Shown: piece by piece, positions 1-7,356 of the stretch | Layout: each line of letters starts with the position of its first letter | Position numbering within the stretch: the stretch's first letter is position 1 | Assembly: GCA_017632155.1 (NCBI GenBank) | Contig: JAGBRZ010000070.1 | Coordinates: 1 to 28,936, forward strand | Length of the DNA: 28,936 bases | From: Clostridia bacterium | GTDB lineage: Bacteria > Bacillota_A > Clostridia > Oscillospirales > CAG-272 | Reading direction: 5' to 3' | Program-made: the position numbers and the translations under genes | The notes under the pieces: generated by a model | Databases searched by the model: none | Seen by the model: the letters and a program-made list of their open reading frames with translations, nothing else | What the model was told of the DNA's origin: nothing

Positions 1-112
1 CATTGCACCGTGTTTCCTTGCGGTCTAAACGACCGCATTTTTCTTCGAAAAAACGTGCAACACGGGTCAGGCTCTCGGCTAAAGCCTCGAGCTGCCTGTT
101 AAGTATAAGTCG
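1..112. repeat. Direct repeat unit R1, copy A (hairpin-rich)
   Basis: This 112-nt segment recurs at 634-745 with only two substitutions that I can see. It holds nested inverted repeats: CCGTGTT/AACACGG outside and TGCGGTC-taaac-GACCGCA inside, then a GC-rich CTCGGCT..AGCC stretch. It begins exactly at the window edge, so it may extend further left. No credible coding frame crosses it. Confidence 0.85.
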
Positions 113-175
113 TCGCTGAACCAAGAACAAGAAGCAAAGACAACAGAAAAACCGAGGCGAATACTGGGCTCGAAC
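67..175. repeat. Imperfect direct repeat R2, copy A
   Basis: The stretch from the CAGGCTCTCGGCT hairpin through GTCGCTGAA, GAGGCGA and CTGGGCTC matches 299-410 with scattered changes and small indels. The CTGGGCTCGAAC end (164-175) is identical to the reverse complement of the T-arm of the tRNA-Asn fragment at 17508-17568. Confidence 0.75.
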
Positions 176-298
176 AAAGGAAGTGCGAAAATATAGAAGA
201 CAACCTGGATTAACCCAGTTGCCGCCTATGGCGTCAACAGCGCATATTCTCTTGAGGTCCACTGGACCTCATGCAGCAAGCGGCACCGAGAATAAGCG

Positions 299-410
299 GT
301 CAGGCTCTCGGCTAGAGCCTCGAGCTGCCTGTTAATTATAAGTCGTCGCTGAAGCAAGAACAACAAGAAAAGCCAACCGAAAAAACCGAGGCGAATGCTG
401 GGCTCAGAAC
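299..410. repeat. Imperfect direct repeat R2, copy B
   Basis: Second copy of the 67-175 unit. It leads directly into the structured unit at 398-563. Divergence from copy A is mostly in the A-rich linker, while the hairpin and the GAGGCGA/CTGGGCTC ends are kept. Confidence 0.75.
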
Positions 411-563
411 CACCGTTTGCGGATGGAGTGAGTGGTAAAATATAATTTGAACTACCGCAAACTTTGCTGTTTGCGGAGCAAACAGCAAGTGGTTCATCGC
501 CATTAGAAAGAAACGAAAAAAGGAACCAAGGAATGAATTCCTTGGTTCCTTTTTTGGCTCCCC
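398..563. repeat. Structured repeat R3, copy 1
   Basis: This folds as an outer stem GAACCAC/GTGGTTC enclosing GTTTGCGG/CCGCAAAC and the hairpin GCTGTTTGC-gga-GCAAACAGC. A bidirectional terminator-like hairpin follows, GGAACCAAGG..CCTTGGTTCC flanked by A and T runs, ending in GGCTCCCC. Copy 2 (760-927) has the same architecture with compensatory changes in two stems. On the minus strand the copy is open in the same frame as the tail of the 732-2387 recombinase (GEPKKxPRNSFLGxFF), so it may be the scar of an earlier recombinase gene end. Confidence 0.8.
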
Positions 564-612
564 AAGCGAGCTTGCTCGCATCTGGGCATCGTAGCGACAA
601 CCTGTATCAACA
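555..612 (-). other. Degenerate tRNA-Asn-like remnant (possible old att site)
   Basis: Read on the minus strand, this stretch contains TGTTGATACAGGTTGTCGCT, then GCCCAG, an 18-nt hairpin insertion GCGAGCAAGCTCGC, and GGGGAGCCA. The intact 3' portion of tRNA-Asn at 17508-17568 has TGTTAATCAGGTTGTCGCT, GAGCCCAG and GGGGGAGCCA in the same order. I read it as a decayed tRNA 3' end. Chance similarity of the short blocks cannot be excluded. Confidence 0.4.
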
Positions 613-633
613 TGCAAGTCGCCCTTTGGGCGA

Positions 634-745
634 CATTGCACCGTGTTTCCTTGCGGTCTAAACGACCGCATTTTTCTTCGAAAAAACGTGCAACACGGGT
701 CAGGCTCTCAGCTAGAGCCTCGAGCTGCCTGTTAAGTATAAGTCG
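634..745. repeat. Direct repeat unit R1, copy B
   Basis: Near-identical second copy of 1-112. It sits between the degenerate tRNA-like remnant and structured repeat copy 2, and its end overlaps the recombinase stop region. Confidence 0.85.
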
Positions 746-2387
746 GTAACAAAAGATAACTGGGCTCAGAACCACCGTTTGCGGATGAAGATTGTGCAGA
801 CTTTGAAGTGTCTACTACCGCAAACTCTTGGTGTTTGCGTTGCAAACACCAGTGGTTCATCGCCATAAGATAGAAACGAAAAAAGGCACCAAGGAATGAA
901 TTCCTTGGTGCCTTTTTTGGCTCCCCCGTGGAAGCTATATTCGAAATAGAGAGAATACCCGAAGCTTCAAGCTCGGCAAAGGTTATTGTCTTTGTTCCCT
1001 TATTGTAATTGAATGTGATGACCATCTTGTCATCGTATAAGAAGATGGCATTTACAAAGGTGTCGATGAATCGGCGGCGGTGTTCAAACTTGTTTGTGTC
1101 AAAGGTTCGGAAATGTTCAAGCCAGCAAGTGATCTGCTCTCTTGTAACGATAGGCTTAGCAAGTTCTTCTTTGGCTATCTGAATACCAAGCTCGGACTTT
1201 CTCGCTTCAAGTTCGTCCATTCGTTTCTTGGTGGCTTCATTACAAATACCCATCTGAATAGCATTTACAAGATTTCCTATGCCCTTCTCCACTTCCGCAA
1301 GCTGCTCGCGCAGACACGGCAGTATGGGGTTTTCTCGTCCTTGTATTTCCATCACGCAGTTGGCTATATACGCGACCGCTTCATCGTCATGAACAAGTCT
1401 TTTGATTTCTTCAACCACAAGATCTTCTATCCATGATTTGCGAACCGTCTTCTTATCGCAACCAAGTTTGCGCTTAACGCCCGAGCACTTGTAGTAACGA
1501 TAGACCGCTTCATCTCTGCGTTTACCGCTTTCGCCCGCCATCATACGTTTGCACTTTCCGCAAAACAGTTTTGTGGAAAGCAAATATTCTTCTTCGGCTT
1601 TGTGTCTTGCCGGAGCTTTTTTATTTGTTTCCATTCGCTCCTGCACTCTATCAAATAATTCTTGTGACACGATGCGCGGAATACCGTCGGGAATTACGAT
1701 GTCTCTAAAAATGTATTCGCCAAGATAACGACGGTTCTTCAAAATATTGCTCACAACATTTTCAGTTATCGCCGCGCCTTTTCGGTTACGAACTCCTCTT
1801 GTTTTCAGTTCGCTGACGATCTCTTTCATCGTCATACCGTCTCTATACATCTCGTAGATCTCAACAATAATTGGAGCGTATGTCGGATCGATTTGATAAT
1901 GACCATCTTCAGACGGAACATAGCCAAGAGGAACACTTCCGTTAACTTTGCAGGCAAGAGCGTTCTCGGTCATGCCTCGAAGCGTCTTTTCTGCAAGCTC
2001 TACCGAGTAGTATTCTGCCACGCCTTCAAGTAAGGACTCGAGCAAAATCCCCTCTGCGCCCTCGGAGATTGCCTCGGTTGCTGAAACAACTTTAACTCCG
2101 TTCTTACGAAGTACACGTTTGTAATATGCAGAGTCGTATCTATCACGGGCAAAGCGGTCGAGCTTCCAAACGAGAACTACATCAAATGTTTTTGATGCAC
2201 TATCCTTAATCATACGTTGAAAGTCGGGACGGTTATCGGTCTTAGCAGAAAACGCGCGGTCAATATAACTTCCGATGATGTCGATGCCGTTGCGCTCGGC
2301 AAAAACTTTGCACTCTCTAATCTGACCTTCTATTGATTCCTCGCGCTGATTATCCGAGGAATATCGAGCGTAAATGACACCTCTCAT
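732..2387 (-). CDS. Large serine recombinase (integrase) with att-derived C-terminal tail
   Basis: Site-specific DNA recombinase of the large serine family. The N-terminal resolvase domain begins YARYSSDNQ, with the nucleophile expected at Ser10, and has the expected DRFARDR region near residue 77. A recombinase DNA-binding domain follows (about 160-260), then a zinc ribbon (CGKCKRMM..CSGVKRKLGC, about 280-320) and a coiled coil. The normal protein seems to end near residue 488. The last 60 or so residues (from GEPKKAPRNSFLG) are translated from the tRNA 3' end, terminator hairpin and structured repeat, so they were probably acquired by integration. It starts 4 bp inside the preceding gene (ATGA overlap), implying translational coupling. 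It is probably the integrase of the element to its right. Confidence 0.93.
   Translation of the reverse strand: MRGVIYARYSSDNQREESIEGQIRECKVFAERNGIDIIGSYIDRAFSAKTDNRPDFQRMIKDSASKTFDVVLVWKLDRFARDRYDSAYYKRVLRKNGVKVVSATEAISEGAEGILLESLLEGVAEYYSVELAEKTLRGMTENALACKVNGSVPLGYVPSEDGHYQIDPTYAPIIVEIYEMYRDGMTMKEIVSELKTRGVRNRKGAAITENVVSNILKNRRYLGEYIFRDIVIPDGIPRIVSQELFDRVQERMETNKKAPARHKAEEEYLLSTKLFCGKCKRMMAGESGKRRDEAVYRYYKCSGVKRKLGCDKKTVRKSWIEDLVVEEIKRLVHDDEAVAYIANCVMEIQGRENPILPCLREQLAEVEKGIGNLVNAIQMGICNEATKKRMDELEARKSELGIQIAKEELAKPIVTREQITCWLEHFRTFDTNKFEHRRRFIDTFVNAIFLYDDKMVITFNYNKGTKTITFAELEASGILSISNIASTGEPKKAPRNSFLGAFFRFYLMAMNHWCLQRKHQEFAVVDTSKSAQSSSANGGSEPSYLLLPTYT
760..927. repeat. Structured repeat R3, copy 2 (overlaps recombinase 3' end)
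   Basis: Same fold as 398-563, with hairpins GGTGTTTGC-gtt-GCAAACACC and GGCACCAAGG..CCTTGGTGCC. Both differ from copy 1 by paired substitutions that keep pairing. The terminal TGGCTCCCCC is, on the minus strand, GGGGGAGCCA, the 3' end of tRNA-Asn. It is therefore the best candidate for the left attachment junction of the element. Confidence 0.8.
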
Positions 2388-2728
2388 GTTTCACCGCCTT
2401 CCTTTTTCTGTTTTTCCTCTTGTTCTTTCTTCCATTCTTCAAATACTTTCTTTCCCTCTTCCGTTTGGAAAAATGCGACAATATCGGGCAAGATCATTTC
2501 AGCAATCGCTTCAACTTTGTCTTTCGGGATGCCAAGCTCACCACGCTTATCCGTGAGAATTTCTATAATTCTGCGGCGAAGTTCTTCCCAATTTAACGAA
2601 GAAAGATCAAAACAAATACGCGAATAATTCTTATCTTTTAATATTTCAATTGCTTTGCGAACGATTTCTTTCACGTAATTTTCTCCATCCTTCCCCAAAT
2701 AAAAACTCATACGGTAAATGTCTGACAT
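2384..2728 (-). CDS. Small helical protein of the mobility operon, unknown function
   Basis: A 114-aa protein that I do not recognise. It is rich in Glu and Lys and predicted mostly helical, with a charged C-terminus (KKEQEEKQKKEGGET). It overlaps the MobC-like gene upstream and the recombinase downstream (ATGA), so it is part of a three-gene unit. The start is uncertain. The ATG at 2728 has GGAGG immediately against it, which is too close for an ideal site; the ATG at 2710 (MSFYLGKDG) is 18 nt away from that GGAGG. It could be an accessory factor for recombination or mobilisation, by position only. Confidence 0.65.
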   Translation of the reverse strand: MSDIYRMSFYLGKDGENYVKEIVRKAIEILKDKNYSRICFDLSSLNWEELRRRIIEILTDKRGELGIPKDKVEAIAEMILPDIVAFFQTEEGKKVFEEWKKEQEEKQKKEGGET

Positions 2729-3071
2729 CCTCCGGATCTATCACCTCAAACGGATGTTGTATAGCTAATAGCACCTCATCACTGAGCGCATCTATCTTTT
2801 GTGTCACCAACGCAATTTCTTCACTCGGAATTTCTCCCGACAACTTGAGTTCTGCGGTCAACGCTTTGAGATTTTTGTTCATCTCAAGCAATTGCTCCAA
2901 CATATCTACATACTTTTCTATCGGCAATTTTGCGGGATGAAGAAACCAAAGCATTGTTCGCATATACTGACTCGGTGTCATTCCACAAGCTTCGGCTGCA
3001 GTAAAAAAGCGTTCGCGCTCTGATTCCGAGAGCCTGATTTCAAATCTTTTATCTTTGTTTTCTCTTGACAT
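2646..3071 (-). CDS. MobC-like ribbon-helix-helix protein
   Basis: 141 aa. The N-terminus (KRFEIRLSESERERFFTAAE, then CGMTPSQYMRTML) has the spacing of a ribbon-helix-helix DNA-binding domain as found in MobC-type relaxosome accessory proteins. A helical middle part follows. A strong site, AAGGAG, lies 5 nt before the ATG. No relaxase gene is in the window, so if it is a mobilisation factor the relaxase must come from elsewhere; it could instead regulate the recombinase. The upstream 200 nt contain repeats and palindromes that could be its binding site or an oriT. Confidence 0.7.
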   Translation of the reverse strand: MSRENKDKRFEIRLSESERERFFTAAEACGMTPSQYMRTMLWFLHPAKLPIEKYVDMLEQLLEMNKNLKALTAELKLSGEIPSEEIALVTQKIDALSDEVLLAIQHPFEVIDPEDVRHLPYEFLFGEGWRKLRERNRSQSN

Positions 3072-3103
3072 TTATACTCCTTTATAAAACAGAATGGGGG
3101 TAT

Positions 3104-3264
3104 GGGGTACTCCCCACATCAAACGCTTTTGGGTAGCATTTGGACGATGTACGGACAAGTGATGTCCAAAAGCAGTGCTTGCTGCGACTGATAGACAGCC
3201 CGCTGTCATATTTGTACGTACAAATAGCGCACAAGCGCGATGCTTGCTAAGACTGACAGACAGC
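3104..3264. promoter_or_regulatory. Repeat-rich leader of the mob/recombinase operon (possible oriT or operator)
   Basis: Between the LexA-like gene and the MobC-like gene I see a short hairpin TGGGG-tact-CCCCA near 3106, the inverted repeat TTTGGAC..GTCCAAA around 3139-3170, and two 24-nt direct repeats (3176-3199 and 3241-3264; TGCTTGCT..GACTGA.AGACAGC). These repeats flank a perfect 16-bp palindrome ATTTGTACGTACAAAT (3210-3225). The arrangement suits a relaxosome site or an autoregulated promoter. No clear -35/-10 pair was found. Confidence 0.5.
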
Positions 3265-3273
3265 GTTATTCCC

Positions 3274-3879
3274 TCAAAGCTTTTTGATAACCTGCGTTGC
3301 AATTCCTTGAATCTGTACGTTGCGCTCAATGCGGTCATCGTAGTCGGGATTCTCCGCGTGAAGCAAATATGCTTTCTTGTCGGGAAGATAGGTTATCGTT
3401 TTGAGTAGCGTTTCAGATCCGTTTACAAGGACAACCGCATAATCTCCGTCCCTGCAAGAGTTCTGCTCTCGTACGATAACAAGGTCGCCATCGTCAACTC
3501 CGATGTCCGTCATCGAATCACCTTTTGCTGTAAGAATGAAAAACTTTCCGTCACCGACAAGCGCCGTGGGGAGCGGAATGATATCTGCTTCTTCCACGTT
3601 CGGTTCACTCGGCAACCCGCAGGACACCGTAGAATCGTATCGAATTGCGGGCGTTGTTTCAAACATATTGCGCGAGAGATTTGTGCCGATACTGCGGCGA
3701 CCGTTGTACTCGATTTCGCCGTGCTCTTTCATATCGGTAAGGTATCTCTGCACCGAAGTTTTTGAGATACCCGTACCCGCCGCGATGTCGCGCACCGTCG
3801 GTGACTTGCGGTTCTCAATAAAATATTCGTCTATAAATTGGCGGATCGCCTCTGCCCTCTCGGGACTCCACTTATTCAT
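3274..3879 (-). CDS. LexA-like S24 peptidase repressor
   Basis: 201 aa, within the usual LexA length. Residues 1-65 form a winged helix (PTVRDIAAGTGISKTSVQRYL). The autocleavage site is Cys87-Gly88 in STVSCGLPS. The catalytic dyad is Ser122 (GDSMTDIG) and Lys160 (ETLLKTI). On DNA damage such proteins cleave themselves when RecA is active. The start was chosen at ATG 3879 because GGAGG lies 6 nt upstream and the promoter lies further upstream; a longer frame to 3993 would run through the promoter. A palindrome between promoter and gene suggests autoregulation. It probably controls the mobility genes, linking excision to SOS stress. It could be the host-type LexA or an element-borne paralogue; the setting favours the latter. 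Confidence 0.9.
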   Translation of the reverse strand: MNKWSPERAEAIRQFIDEYFIENRKSPTVRDIAAGTGISKTSVQRYLTDMKEHGEIEYNGRRSIGTNLSRNMFETTPAIRYDSTVSCGLPSEPNVEEADIIPLPTALVGDGKFFILTAKGDSMTDIGVDDGDLVIVREQNSCRDGDYAVVLVNGSETLLKTITYLPDKKAYLLHAENPDYDDRIERNVQIQGIATQVIKKL

Positions 3880-3900
3880 AAATGCCTCCGTTTTATTCGA

Positions 3901-3914
3901 GGTACATTTGTACC
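3901..3914. promoter_or_regulatory. Palindromic operator GGTACATTTGTACC
   Basis: A perfect 14-bp inverted repeat (GGTACA-tt-TGTACC) lies just downstream of the -10 of the LexA-like gene, where a repressor would block transcription. The octamer ATTTGTAC also makes up both halves of the palindrome at 3210-3225. Confidence 0.7.
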
Positions 3915-3922
3915 GTGTAGTA

Positions 3923-3951
3923 ATTATAGCATACGAAAGAAAGCTTGTCAA
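3923..3951 (-). promoter_or_regulatory. Sigma-A promoter of the LexA-like gene
   Basis: A perfect TTGACA (3946-3951) and TATAAT (3923-3928) on the minus strand are separated by exactly 17 nt. The predicted start of transcription falls at the operator palindrome. Confidence 0.85.
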
Positions 3952-3981
3952 TAGGTTTTTCAAAAATTTCACGACAACAAA

Positions 3982-4010
3982 ACGAGGTCGCACTTTACGT
4001 GCGGCCTCGT
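3982..4010 (-). terminator. Rho-independent terminator after hsdR
   Basis: A 12-bp stem ACGAGGCCGCAC/GTGCGACCTCGT with one G-U or mismatch position and a short TAAA-type loop is followed on the minus strand by TTTTGTTG. It ends the long restriction operon. Confidence 0.8.
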
Positions 4011-4057
4011 CGCTATTTGTTATTTGGTTTTACTTCGTGCCTTCTGGGCGTGAAGCA

Positions 4058-7000
4058 TTATGCCGCCGCATTTGCGTTAATCTTTTCAATTACGCTCCTG
4101 ATGCCCAACCAAATCGAAATATCGGTAAATACCTCGACAATACTGCCTCTATCAGTAAATGGAGGTTCTTGAAGCACCGACATATCCTTCATCACGCCAT
4201 TTCGTACGATATACTCAATGATTTGATTAACAAAATAAATTTGGTCTGCGTCAAGATTAACATCACTTAAATACTCTGCAAACGCCGCTTTAGCTGCTGA
4301 CATATCAAGTCCGACGATTTCTCGCACAAACTCGCCAAGAGGCTTCTCGCCATATTCTGCTTCATAATCCTTCTTGCTGCCGACCTCGCTCCACAAAATG
4401 CGTTCAAGAGACTTGACATCCTCTGCGCTTAAAGGAACGTTGCTCTTCAACTTTGCAATTGCCGCCTCCTCCTGATGCTGACGAATATAGAACTCTGCTT
4501 TCGCCTTGTAATTCTTGAGATCATCGCTTTCAAGATCCGATTCGTTCCATTCAATCGAAAGAATCTCATCATCGAAATTGGTAATATACTTCACGCCAAT
4601 TCTTGAAATGTATTTCATCAAATCACGGAGATTTTCACGAATATGCTCAAATTCATTGATACCTGCGGTATCCAAGTAATCGGTATGCAGAATCTTATTG
4701 ATGAGCTCGGACTGAACCATAATTTCAGGAATATTTGCCACACTTGCGATACCACTGACCTTCTTATAAAGATCGGTACGGGCGCGAGAGTATTTCTTGC
4801 CGGCAAGATATGCAAGTTCAATGCCATACATTAAAGCATCAAAACGAACTGCCGATGCTTCATCCTCATCGGGCGTGATCAGCGGAGCAAGTTCTTCCGC
4901 CATCAACAATGTGTCCTCATAAGTAAGTGAATTGTAATTATCGGAATTCGCATACTGCTCAACGTAGCGCAGATGCTGACGAACAGCAAAGTTTTCTTTG
5001 TTGAGTTCACGCACCTTGCGCACCATATCGTCAACCAAGGTCTTGCGGAATGCAATCAATTCGGTTGTCTGATATACAAGATCCTGCAGTTTGAAAGCAA
5101 TCTGTGCCTTGAGCTTAAAGATAGCTCCCTGCAGGGCAATCTGATTTGCCGTAGGTCGACCGTTGTTCATACGGAAGAACTCGAAGTTTCCGCAAAAATC
5201 GAAAATGTAGAACTTGTCCTTATCCTTGCCATCCATAAGCCCATCACAGCGACGAGTGCCGCGACCGATCATCTGCCAGAATTTTGCCTTACTCATCACC
5301 TTCTTGAAGAACACGAGGTTCAGCACTTCGGGCACGTCAATACCTGTGTCGAGCATATCAACGGAGATCGCAATCTGAGGCAATTTCTTTGGATCGGAAA
5401 ACTCATCAATCGCGCTCTGCGCATAAGTCATATAGTTGTCAATGACCTTGGTATATCCAGCCAGATGGGGGTATTCCTTGCCAAATATCTCGTGAATCTT
5501 TTCGGCATGCTCGTGATTCTTGGCAAAGATGATTGTCTTTCCGAGCTTTTCGCCGTAGTCGATACGCAGACCGTCCTGCATCAAAATATGGAGCACCTGA
5601 CGGATGGTATCCTCGTTAAATACCCATTCATTGATAGCAGAGGAAGCGATACTTTCTGGAAGCTCGCCGTTTTCGTCCTCAAAGGTGTCCTCGTAAGCTT
5701 GTCTGTCTTCTTCTGAAAGATCATCGTACACGATACCTTGCTCGATGAATTTCAGTTTGCTCTCAACCGACATAAAATCAACAAGAAAGCCATCAGCAAC
5801 TGCTTGTCCAAGCTCGTAACCGTAGGTAGGAACACCGTTTTCAAGCTCGAAAATCTCATAGGTATTCTTGTCGATTTCATCCTTGGGGGTTGCAGTAAGA
5901 CCAACCAACGGCGCATCAAAATAGTTGAAAATATCCTTGTACTTGTTATAGATAGAACGGTGTGCCTCGTCCACGATAACGAGATCAAAGTGTCCGACTG
6001 TAAAGAGCTTCTTTTCGTTCTCGTCCTTAACCGTATCAATACAGTTCATCATGGTCTGATATGTCGAGAACACACAGCGCGAATCGAAGTTTTCCTTGTC
6101 CTCGCAGAGATTGGATACAGAGAGGTCAGGAAGCATATTCACAAAAGCGCGCTTCGCCTGAGTAACGAGCGAATTGCGGTCAGCAAGGAATAGAATATTC
6201 TTCACCCAGCCGTGATCTAAGAGCACCTTGCAAAGAGCAATTACGGTTCTCGTTTTGCCTGAGCCGGTTGCCATAACGAGAAGAGCCTTGCGGCGATTCT
6301 TTTTGTCAAACGCCTCACATACTGCCTTGATCGCACCCTCCTGATAGTAACGTCCGGCAATCGTCTTGTCCACCATCATATTCTTAAGGCTTGTGCGCAT
6401 CGTATGCAGATTGAAAAGCTTTTCAAGATCGCGTTTGGAGTAAACAGATGCTACCTTGCGCTCGGGATAATGCTTATCATCCCAAATGCGAGTGTCGAAA
6501 CCGTTTGAGAGGAAAATGATAGGTCTTCGGCCGTATTTCTGCTCTAAAAGGTCGGCATAGAGCTTTGCCTGTTGTCTGCCCTTGGAAACATCCACACAGG
6601 TGCGCTTCGCTTCGAGAACCGCGAGAGGTTTACCATCGTCGCCAAAAAGAACGTAATCGGCATATCCTACCTCGCTCTTGTTGGGCATACCGTAAAGCTC
6701 TACCTCGTTCAGCCAATCCTTGCCCTCTACCCAACCTGCATCTTGAAGCATAAAGTCGATATAGATCTTTCTGGTTTTGTACTCGGAGAGATCGAGAGGC
6801 TTTGGAACGTAGGTCCGCTGTTGCTCGGCGCGGCGGGCGGTAAGCTCGTCCTTGAGCGCCTTGTTTTCCTCGATCAGCTTGGCGATATCAATATCATTTT
6901 CGGGAACGAAGGAAAGAGCCTCGTCTAACGTGAGAGCGAGCAATGATTTATCAAACTGCTGCTCGGTATATTCGGGCGCGTAGAAATATGCGACACAGTC

Positions 7001-7354
7001 AAGAAAGACAAAGAGGTTTTCAAGGCATAGTTCTGCCTGTTCCTTGGTTACCTTTTTACCGCCGTGCGCTGCATTGTTGCCAAGCTTGCGGATGAATTCC
7101 ATACGTCGCCAAATATCGGTGCCGATAATATCACGGAACTTGTCGTCATTCATGAGGCTGACGAGGTTATCCTGATAAGGCATGACGAGATCACGGTCAA
7201 CAGAATACATCCACTTGACCGCAAACTCCATCGCCCTACGGCAATTCAGCACGCAGGAATCTACGTCGATATGCAATATTTTCTCCGCCGATATTGCCAC
7301 ATCCGCAAACGTGTCAAAATCGGGGGTGGTTTTCAGAAAATCGAAGTTGGTCAT
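4058..7354 (-). CDS. hsdR: Type I restriction enzyme, restriction/translocase subunit HsdR
   Basis: 1098 aa. The order of domains is a DUF4145-like N-terminus (LGNNAAHGG near 91-99), an HsdR nuclease core with a PD-(D/E)xK pattern (Asp233 in GYADYVLF, and EAK at 248-250), and SF2 helicase motifs. These are ATGSGKT at 362-368, DEAH at 462-465, LTATP shortly after, and GTRRCDG in motif VI. An EcoEI-type C-terminal region follows. It cuts and translocates DNA in complex with HsdM and HsdS. The ATG at 7354 has AGAGG 5 nt upstream and lies 2 nt after the DUF2806 stop; the TTG further upstream is less likely. hsdR is the last gene of the operon, separated from hsdS by five genes, which is unusual. 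All catalytic motifs look intact. Confidence 0.95.
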   Translation of the reverse strand: MTNFDFLKTTPDFDTFADVAISAEKILHIDVDSCVLNCRRAMEFAVKWMYSVDRDLVMPYQDNLVSLMNDDKFRDIIGTDIWRRMEFIRKLGNNAAHGGKKVTKEQAELCLENLFVFLDCVAYFYAPEYTEQQFDKSLLALTLDEALSFVPENDIDIAKLIEENKALKDELTARRAEQQRTYVPKPLDLSEYKTRKIYIDFMLQDAGWVEGKDWLNEVELYGMPNKSEVGYADYVLFGDDGKPLAVLEAKRTCVDVSKGRQQAKLYADLLEQKYGRRPIIFLSNGFDTRIWDDKHYPERKVASVYSKRDLEKLFNLHTMRTSLKNMMVDKTIAGRYYQEGAIKAVCEAFDKKNRRKALLVMATGSGKTRTVIALCKVLLDHGWVKNILFLADRNSLVTQAKRAFVNMLPDLSVSNLCEDKENFDSRCVFSTYQTMMNCIDTVKDENEKKLFTVGHFDLVIVDEAHRSIYNKYKDIFNYFDAPLVGLTATPKDEIDKNTYEIFELENGVPTYGYELGQAVADGFLVDFMSVESKLKFIEQGIVYDDLSEEDRQAYEDTFEDENGELPESIASSAINEWVFNEDTIRQVLHILMQDGLRIDYGEKLGKTIIFAKNHEHAEKIHEIFGKEYPHLAGYTKVIDNYMTYAQSAIDEFSDPKKLPQIAISVDMLDTGIDVPEVLNLVFFKKVMSKAKFWQMIGRGTRRCDGLMDGKDKDKFYIFDFCGNFEFFRMNNGRPTANQIALQGAIFKLKAQIAFKLQDLVYQTTELIAFRKTLVDDMVRKVRELNKENFAVRQHLRYVEQYANSDNYNSLTYEDTLLMAEELAPLITPDEDEASAVRFDALMYGIELAYLAGKKYSRARTDLYKKVSGIASVANIPEIMVQSELINKILHTDYLDTAGINEFEHIRENLRDLMKYISRIGVKYITNFDDEILSIEWNESDLESDDLKNYKAKAEFYIRQHQEEAAIAKLKSNVPLSAEDVKSLERILWSEVGSKKDYEAEYGEKPLGEFVREIVGLDMSAAKAAFAEYLSDVNLDADQIYFVNQIIEYIVRNGVMKDMSVLQEPPFTDRGSIVEVFTDISIWLGIRSVIEKINANAAA

Positions 7355-7356
7355 TT

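Noticed and set aside
226..775. Overlapping open frames of 65-124 codons on both strands in the left repeats
   Set aside because: They run through hairpins, terminators and tRNA-like remnants, have no ribosome sites and owe their length to the repeats themselves.
1..930. CRISPR array
   Set aside because: The repeats are long, interleaved, few in number and not separated by regular spacers, and no cas gene is present.
3072..3338. 88-codon minus-strand frame before the MobC-like gene
   Set aside because: It overlaps the LexA-like coding end in another frame and covers the repeat-rich leader; composition is not protein-like.
3880..3993. N-terminal extension of the LexA-like protein by 38 residues
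   Set aside because: It would be translated from DNA that holds the promoter and operator; the ATG at 3879 has a proper ribosome site.
3503..4270. 255-codon plus-strand frame
   Set aside because: It is antisense to the LexA-like gene, its promoter and the end of hsdR, all of which have strong evidence.
4973..5716. 247-codon plus-strand frame antisense to hsdR
   Set aside because: Shadow frame inside a gene with intact helicase motifs.
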